The notes below the pieces were generated by a model. The model saw only the letters and a list, made by a program, of their open reading frames with translations. It was not told where the DNA came from and ran no database searches. From assembly GCA_008692225.1 (NCBI GenBank), contig VICG01000008.1:1886001-1950000 (forward strand): 64,000 bases of DNA, written 5' to 3'. This document shows positions 57,768-64,000 of the stretch, one piece after another. A program made the position numbers and the translations under genes. The DNA is from Monilinia fructicola (Eukaryota > Ascomycota > Leotiomycetes > Helotiales > Sclerotiniaceae). The first letter of the stretch is position 1; every line of letters starts with the position of its first letter.

Positions 57768-59003
57768 TCAATCTGCCCAAGAAACCTTCACAGGATTCTT
57801 TGGTGTCCACTCACGACTCTTCATACAAATCCAAGTCCCCACTTTCTTCTCATCGAAACTGTCCCCGAAGTAAGTTCTGTGATAACCAACATAGATGGAC
57901 CAGCCACGTTCCTCTAATCTTTCCATTACTCTCAGGAACATTATCTTCTTCCGTGCCCAGCTTCCTGTTCGATGAAAGGTGCCTTTCAGATAGAACTGAT
58001 GCCAATTATTATCACCAGCAACGCGCTCCTGCTTGAGTTGCGAGATAAGATCCATTTCTTGCATCGTGAGTCGAATAGTGTCAATAAGTTCGTCTGCTCC
58101 CCCCAACACATTCAATTGATCTCTGAGATACCACTTTCCAGAATATCCATAAGAAAGGGCAAGCCAATAACATTTTGGAAGAGGCTTGGAACATTTGCGG
58201 AAATTCAACGAGTCGTATGGGCTTAGAAGCGACGAGACAGGCTGTGCCATCCAGCCCTCGCATGCCAGATACGCAATGATGTTTCGACTCAAACGAGTCA
58301 CCGCGTAAACGTTTCCACTGCTGAATGGTTTTCTCTTGAGCTTGAAGAAGTAACGTTCCTTATCGTGACATGTCCCTTCCTTTTCTATACCTAGCTCCCA
58401 GCCCTTCTCTATGATGGTTCGGATGCCATCTTTAATCTTCTCAGGAAGCTGTGTGAGAACGATATTATTGGAATTAGAAAAGCCGAAAGAGGCATGAGTG
58501 GCTGAACTTGGCAGATACTCAGTCTCCATGCGATAGCTAGAATTTTTAACAATGCTCTTTCCGGGGTGGCGACTGCTAGACTGCAAAGATTCGATTGGAA
58601 CAGGCTTGCCTTCGAAAAGATCCACTCTGACGGGGGCCAAGGGCTCAGCTACACTAGCGCCTTTAGCGATATTTTTCCTGGAGCTGCGGCGGCGAGAGCG
58701 CCAAGGGATAGCATCTGCATCTTCCCATGGACCAACTTTCTGTTGATTGGAAGCATCATGTGTGATGGAAGATATTGATCCTTGATCCGGGCATATACTT
58801 GAACTTGAAGACGAAGGTCTTCCACCTCGGCTTCTGTTGAGAGCTGAAGGTCCTTTTTTCGTAGATGGGAGTTTGCAATAGATTGATCCGAAAGAATGAC
58901 CCGAGCAGCCTGTGACGAGCTCGGCTGCCAAGGCATTGGGCTGAACATTGCTAGCTCTAATTCGGGCCAGTTCATCGTCACTTCTCCTCTGCGCAGAGCT
59001 CAT
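57768..59003 (-). CDS. Protein of unknown function (411 aa)
   Basis: A single exon; the first in-frame ATG is at 59003 (MSSAQRRSDDELARIRASNV). The frame extends further upstream without an ATG. The N-terminal half is Ser/Arg-rich and probably disordered (GGRPSSSSSS; WRSRRRSSRKN). The C-terminal 220 residues look folded: LPEKIKDGIRTIIEKGWELG, NIIAYLACEGWMAQPVSSLL, IDTIRLTMQEMDLISQLKQE, then the Trp/Tyr-rich ERGWSIYVGYHRTYFGDSF. I do not recognise a family. No signal peptide or membrane helix is present. Confidence 0.65.
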   Translation of the reverse strand: MSSAQRRSDDELARIRASNVQPNALAAELVTGCSGHSFGSIYCKLPSTKKGPSALNRSRGGRPSSSSSSICPDQGSISSITHDASNQQKVGPWEDADAIPWRSRRRSSRKNIAKGASVAEPLAPVRVDLFEGKPVPIESLQSSSRHPGKSIVKNSSYRMETEYLPSSATHASFGFSNSNNIVLTQLPEKIKDGIRTIIEKGWELGIEKEGTCHDKERYFFKLKRKPFSSGNVYAVTRLSRNIIAYLACEGWMAQPVSSLLSPYDSLNFRKCSKPLPKCYWLALSYGYSGKWYLRDQLNVLGGADELIDTIRLTMQEMDLISQLKQERVAGDNNWHQFYLKGTFHRTGSWARKKIMFLRVMERLEERGWSIYVGYHRTYFGDSFDEKKVGTWICMKSREWTPKNPVKVSWAD

Positions 59004-59711
59004 TCTGAGTAGTCGAAATGTTTGTTTATGTGAAGCTCTAACGAAAATGTACAATCCAGTTGGAAATTCAAAACACCAAATGAGTGTCAAGAAATTAATG
59101 CCGATAAGAGGGAATAGGGAAGTTAGGGTTAACGATGCTGATGATAATGATGAAATGAAGTGAGATGGAAAGAATTGTATTCATGGAAAGAAAAGTAATT
59201 AAACGTCCACGGGTAGCACTGCAATAGGAAGGTGCAAGTGCGTGGTTGGTCCTCCATTTTCACTTCCTGTTAAAATGGGAACTCGCTACTCCTTGAATTC
59301 TATCCATCAAGATAAAAGTTGAGAAAATTAAAATAAATTGAAGTTTAAGACGCTGCTGTCGCAAAATTCAGTCCTTGATTGACCATCGACCACTTGATCT
59401 TGTAGAGTGATACATTTGCAATTACCAGAGGCACCTTACACGATGCATTTTCTTCCCCATTTTTGAATACTCATAGATTTGCAAAATAGCAAACAGTGTT
59501 ATGAATTGAAATTTCATTCATTCAATGGTTTTTGCTACCCAAAACACCGTGACAACTTTAGTAAAAGGAAAGAGATATCCCTACTGACATGAATGGGATG
59601 CCAGAGATGATCAACTGAGTCCTTGACATGAAATTGCATACAGATATTATAACCGCCTGAAACCCGAATATAGCCCAATTCTACTATCAGTTCCAATGTC
59701 AAAAGACTCCG

Positions 59712-60182
59712 TCATTCGCTGTGCGAGCCATAAGGTCTTGGAGTCCTGGGTCGAAATTCCGGTGCGATATCCTCTCCCAGTCCTTCGCTCTCTCTCGCAG
59801 TCTTCCCCTCACTGTGACCAACCCAAACCGGCCTCGTATCCTGTGTCTGCTCCACTGAGACTTGCGTACCCTCTTGTTTTATTTCTTCCCATGATGCATC
59901 ACTTTCATTATCCTCAGACTCGGGAATTTTGGCCTTGGGTTTTGCACGAGGCTCGTCAAGAGGACTAACTGTTTCCGCTGTCCCATCGCTGCCAGTCTCG
60001 ACTTTCATACTGTCGGGCGTGGAGATTGTACTATCTTGGTGTTCGTCAGGAAGTTTGAGCCGTTGAACATCTGGTTGTGTGGGCTTGATGTTTTCAGTTG
60101 GGATGGGACCAACGGGGTCGGTCTCTCCTTTAGTTTGGGCAGAGATTGTAGGTATCGGCGTACTATCCGAATCCGACGACAT
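59712..60182 (-). CDS. Acidic, probably disordered hypothetical protein (156 aa)
   Basis: A single exon from MSSDSDSTPIPTISAQTKGE to FRPRTPRPYGSHSE. Composition is Asp/Glu/Ser/Thr/Pro-rich with no hydrophobic core, and the segment SEDNESDASWEEIKQ is a plausible short linear motif. It lies head-to-tail behind the GH39-like gene. Function unknown. Confidence 0.5.
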   Translation of the reverse strand: MSSDSDSTPIPTISAQTKGETDPVGPIPTENIKPTQPDVQRLKLPDEHQDSTISTPDSMKVETGSDGTAETVSPLDEPRAKPKAKIPESEDNESDASWEEIKQEGTQVSVEQTQDTRPVWVGHSEGKTARESEGLGEDIAPEFRPRTPRPYGSHSE

Positions 60183-60498
60183 GTTTCTTAGGCTGTGAGA
60201 ATTTATTTCATATTTTGAAGTGTTTGTTATAGTATCGATATTGGAGTTGTAATTGTAGATTATTCTAAACAAAGAATCGCAGCGAGGGCTTGGTGAGGGG
60301 TTATGACGAAATCCGAATCAAGATTATGACAAAGGAATTGTACCTCGGACTGCCCAGGTGACCAAATCAATGCCCAGAAAAAGAGTGATTGGTCAGCATC
60401 TTATGTATATTATATTCACTATTGTTTGTACTATGTGAGTCTTGACAAGCCACAGCAAATAGTAGCAACTATCCTAAACAACAATAAGGCCTCCTCAT

Positions 60499-62060
60499 TT
60501 AACCAACATTGAACTCAAAGGCATACGCGGTTGTCGTATCCACCTGGTAAATTGGAAAAGTTAAACTGTTTCCCGAATAAGTGTGCGCCACTGTACCAAG
60601 ATCGTTTAGTGCTGTGACAGATCCAAACGAGCCGCCTGTATTCGGGAAACCCCAAGTATGGATGTTCAAAGTCCCAGAAGTAGGCAATCCGACAGATGAC
60701 AGACTATTAACGGTGATTTGCCAAGTACCTGCTGTGATGTGTACTCCGCTTAGGATCTTTACTTGAGTCGAGCCAACAGTAGCGTAGGTGTCCAACTTTG
60801 CATCGGCGGAGGCAGACGTTCCGACACGATGGCCGGTCATATTCAGATTGTAGTACCTATAGACTTGCCATTCTCCATTTGGCCAATAGCCAGTAGCAGT
60901 AGGACTATAAGCTGAAGTTCCGGCGTTGGGTTTGCCCAGGAGACCTGCCATAAAATCATGAAGTGACCAGCTACTAAGCCAGTTTCCCCTCAGTCCAATA
61001 GCGTTATATCTCTCCAGTTGCGAAATCCACCAAGCAGTACCAGAAGGAACTTGCTCGGCCTTGGTTCCGTATTCATCGATGTTCACAGTCTTTTGGGGAA
61101 GTCCATAGGTGCTAAGAATTTGCTGGAGACCAGAGTAAGCAGTGCCCATGTTTCCACTGCCTCCTTCCATGTGCCAGACCCATTGATCTGGGATGCTGCT
61201 GTTGCTTTTCACAAACGAAGCAAAGCCAGTCCACCAACTATTACTGAGAGATGGCCACCCTGAGTAAGCTGGACCAATAAGGGGAACATTAGGAAATGCC
61301 GCCCTGCAAATAATTAGCATATTATGTTGATAATTGAGAGGTCAATTTTGTACCTTAATCTATAATAAGTTCGACCCCATAGCTGAAAATACTGAGCTTG
61401 ACTTCTGTTCCAAAAATCGGTAAGATCTGGCTCGTTCCACTACAGAGAAGTATTAGCAAAGCCAGGATCCTGTCCTGCCAACACGCCATACTTACAATAT
61501 CAATCGAAAGACCATCAGTGGCACCATTTGCATTGATGTCAGAGATGAATTGAGTCAAATAAGCATCCCAAGACGCCCAGTTCCCATCATCTCCCGGATA
61601 AGCAGCACTTGAGTTTTGAGTACCATCTGCACCCCATAAATCGTGAATTAGGAAGATGAATTTGCCACCATGTGCTCTTGTGGATTGGTAGTTCGATAAT
61701 GCTGATGCGAACCGAACCTATAGTTGGTCAGCATTTTAAATAGCTTGCTAGCCAGTTGAGAGCTCAATCTACCTTATATTCTGACAACCCCCATATCCAG
61801 CCACGTCCAGGAGAGGGAACTTGAGCACCGCCTGCTCTTGCATAATTGAACCCTATTTCGGAATAGAATGAGGTGGGGATCTGGCCCTGAGTATCTGGAA
61901 TGCCATAGAGAATGCCCGAAGCAAGATGGGAGATGGATCCCGTATTGTTGTTCAGATTGACAGTTGAGGTTCCGAGGATAGTTTGCCTTTGGAGTATGTT
62001 CGAGCCATTGGCAATGGCTGCCAAGAACAACGACAGTACACTGTACTTCATGATGAGCAT
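60499..62060 (-). CDS. Secreted GH39-like glycoside hydrolase
   Basis: Exons 61773-62060, 61496-61717, 61354-61439 and 60499-61303 join in frame to 466 residues (463 if the second ATG at 62051 is used). The N-terminal signal peptide is MKYSVLSLFLAAIANG. The TIM-barrel part shows ASGILYGIPDTQGQIPTSFY, IGFNYARAGGAQVPSPGRGW, FIFLIHDLWGADGTQNSSAA and IDI|WNEPDLTDFWNRSQAQYF, where E173 is the likely acid/base. The likely nucleophile is E276 in VNIDEYGTKAE. A C-terminal beta-rich domain (about 345-466) follows. The two glutamates after strands 4 and 7 are the clan GH-A pattern; similar fungal proteins are placed in GH39 (beta-xylosidase-type), but the substrate is not evident from sequence. A TATATAAAG box at 62119-62127 lies about 60 bp upstream. 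Confidence 0.85.
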
Positions 62061-63680
62061 TAAAGCGAAAGTTTACACGTCTTGCTTCGAGGCTTCGAGA
62101 CTTTGGCGTCTTTATCTTCTTTATATAGCATTCCCCGGCAATACTGAATACTTTTCTCCGGCCACAAGGGGAATCTTCGTGTTGAGAAACCCATGATGGA
62201 CTTGGCCACAGATGCCTACAATATTATCATCACTTAATAATAATAACCTCATCATGCAATGACGTTCCCACAGTACCTTTCCCCAGAATATTCTTCAACC
62301 TACCCCATGAATTGACGGATGATCTGATTTCCATCAAATGGCTATACGATCCGGACTTTTCACGCAACATCATTTCACCGATGCGTAAAGATTATTCGAG
62401 CGGCTCCAAAACCAAATTTCTCGTGTTCTGCATGAGCTGCATGAGCTGCGGGATACCCTCGCCAACCCACAATTTTTGAGACCCCTCCGGAATTGCGCCC
62501 ACCGGAGTCATCCACTTTCATCCCATAAACTTCACACATGATACCCAAATCTTCAACAAATAGCTGAATATAGACTAAATACCAAACCCGAGCGGCGAGG
62601 ATCCGAGACTACAGATGCGAAGCTCGGCATATGAAGCTTGGCTGGTTACTTGAAGAATTATTTGTGACTTCAAACGTAGAGTCGTTTTCCCTTCCTCTCG
62701 TTCAGCTCATAACAACAAAATGTTCGACCTTCTGCATGCACCAGTTGTGACCATCAAACTGCCCACTCGAGCAGACTTGAGTCTCTGTATTCAGTGATAA
62801 CACAGAGAAGGAATCTTAATTCAGGCAGAGGCATGAACGGCCCAGGCTTGACATTTGTGTACATTTATATCGCCGCGAACCTTGGAATTGCCCAGTGCCT
62901 CTATCCGGTAGAAATCGGAATGGAGCAAGGGAAATGGTATGTCTGAATTTCGGCTTGGATAATGAGGGGCCGATAAATCCAAGACGATAAAATTTTTGAT
63001 CGGTCTCCTCGTTCTGTGATTAATTACGGAGTAGTCAATCTCTTCACCACCACCCAAGGAATAGCGTCGTTCATTCAACACTAAACAACCTAGTATAGGA
63101 CGCCATATAACAAATATGTGAGAATGTTATTCTCATACAGATTCAACTAGTTTTGTGGTTATCCTTCACATAATTAGCACGATCCCCGTTGAGCCAGCAA
63201 ATGGGAATGTGTTGCGGTTCCAAGACGGGATATTGATCCAGCTTATAACATCGATCATTTGGAAGGCTCAGTATTTTCTCGAAACATTGTTTTCGGAACT
63301 TATTTATTGATTGACATATTGCCATCTTAGTACTCAACAATAGACAATCCAATTATAGTTAAATCTTCAATTGATTTGACCCACCGGAAACACTTTAACT
63401 CCCTTTCCTTTCGAGGAAATCCCCATCTCCAAATGCTCCATATCACATCGTTTCCTGTGTATATCAAATTTCGACTTAATTGTATCAATGTGACTACAAA
63501 CGTCATATATCTACAACGGAAGCATTTGTTTATTATGCTCCTCGGATGCCTCGCTCTTTTGGTGCTCGACACCACTGGGAGGGAGCAGGTTTGCAACTCT
63601 AAATCTATCCTCATTTTTGGCAATTCGCAATTCGCAATTCGCACATCAAAACTTCCCAGTGGTCAAGCTTATGCACTAGT
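62061..63680. other. Intergenic region
   Basis: Apart from the TATA box, no supported feature. Short frames on both strands are unrecognised. Confidence 0.4.
62119..62127 (-). promoter_or_regulatory. TATA box of the GH39-like gene
   Basis: TATATAAAG on the minus strand, 59-67 bp upstream of the first ATG. The short distance implies a very short leader. Confidence 0.5.
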
Positions 63681-64000
63681 ATGCATACAAGATTGCTTGC
63701 GCCAGCGCTACCAGTGGCTTTCCCCCATCAACCTTTATTGCCGTCGCCCCATCGGCCGATAGGAAAGCATGGTCAAGTCTATCACCCCAAAGCGAATTGT
63801 AGATCAAATTTCCTGCCTCTATATATGGTTAGCGAAATTCTAGCTAGAGAACATGGTACGTAGATGTGAAATGTCCTCTAACCACAATTGATACTACATT
63901 CCATTCTTTAAGGCATGCCTGAGACGCCTAATACGAGCTACCCATCTTCCTTTTTTTCATCGACCGAGCCGTTCCTTGATGAGAGCAAGGTATAAACCTG
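63681..64000 (+). CDS. 5' part of a spliced gene running off the window
   Basis: Exon 1 ends at 63855 (MVSEILAREH plus one base) at a GTACGT donor. After a 57-nt intron, exon 2 is 63913-63989 (GMPETPNTSYPSSFFSSTEP, FLDESK) and ends at a GTATAA donor. The open frame of exon 1 extends back to an ATG at 63681, but the ATG at 63825 is equally possible as start. The protein begins hydrophilic, Ser/Pro-rich. Too little is present to name it. Confidence 0.45.

Noticed and set aside
59004..59090. Upstream extension of the 57.8 kb gene
   Set aside because: The extension begins with TTG and contains no ATG; the first real ATG is at 59003.

Overview
The window is nuclear DNA of a filamentous ascomycete. 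The evidence is: protein genes broken by many 44-90 nt GT-AG introns; a full-length AreA/NIT2 GATA factor; a fungal Ipi1, a DUR3-type urea transporter, a DUF6594 protein and several plant-cell-wall-type glycoside hydrolases; AT-rich intergenic DNA full of microsatellites and CCTAGGTA-type palindromes. From the overall style I infer Leotiomycetes, probably Botrytis/Sclerotinia-like, but no sequence search was possible.

Layout. 0.5-3.7 kb (minus): areA, the global nitrogen regulator, preceded by a 2 kb promoter region packed with simple repeats. 5.8-13.5 kb: no gene I can support. 13.6-14.8 kb (+): Ser/Thr-rich single-pass membrane protein. 15.2 kb (+): intron-containing tRNA-Phe(GAA). 15.3-20.5 kb: nothing firm, apart from a 10-bp tandem repeat and one weak ORF. 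20.5-28.3 kb is gene-dense: ribosomal protein eS30 (minus), a secreted CREG/flavin-reductase-like protein (+), a six-exon DUF262 protein (minus), a tiny spliced ORF (minus), then IPI1 (minus) and a Roadblock/LC7 protein (+) sharing a 232 bp divergent promoter. 29.6-31.8 kb (+): DUR3 urea transporter. 34.0-34.5 kb (minus): a small spliced gene. 35.5-38.6 kb (+): a large conserved-looking protein of unknown function. 38.6-45.2 kb is AT-rich and nearly empty except for one small spliced gene at 43.9 kb. 45.3-46.8 kb (+): DUF6594 membrane protein. 49.3-52.2 kb (+): membrane-anchored GH3 beta-glucosidase. 52.7 kb: TPR-gene remnant. 55.6-56.9 kb (+): GH16 endoglucanase with eight exons. 57.8-59.0 kb and 59.7-60.2 kb (minus): two proteins of unknown function. 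60.5-62.1 kb (minus): secreted GH39-like hydrolase. 63.7 kb to the end: the first exons of a gene that leaves the window.

How they relate. areA and DUR3 belong to one regulatory circuit (nitrogen-derepressed uptake of urea), and the DUR3 upstream region has three HGATAR sites. GH3, GH16 and GH39-like enzymes make a loose carbohydrate-degrading group at 49-62 kb. eS30 and IPI1 are ribosome/ribosome-assembly genes.

The most notable cross-cutting observation is that three genes (IPI1, DUR3, the 34 kb gene), and perhaps a fourth (35.5 kb gene), need a single-base shift, mostly in a homopolymer, to read through. Either this sequence carries indel errors or these genes have diverged ends. Other genes that look broken at ORF level (GH16, eS30, DUF262, DUF6594) resolve cleanly through introns. 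I found no convincing novel multi-gene system; the best leads are the fungal DUF262 protein and the small uncharacterised spliced genes.
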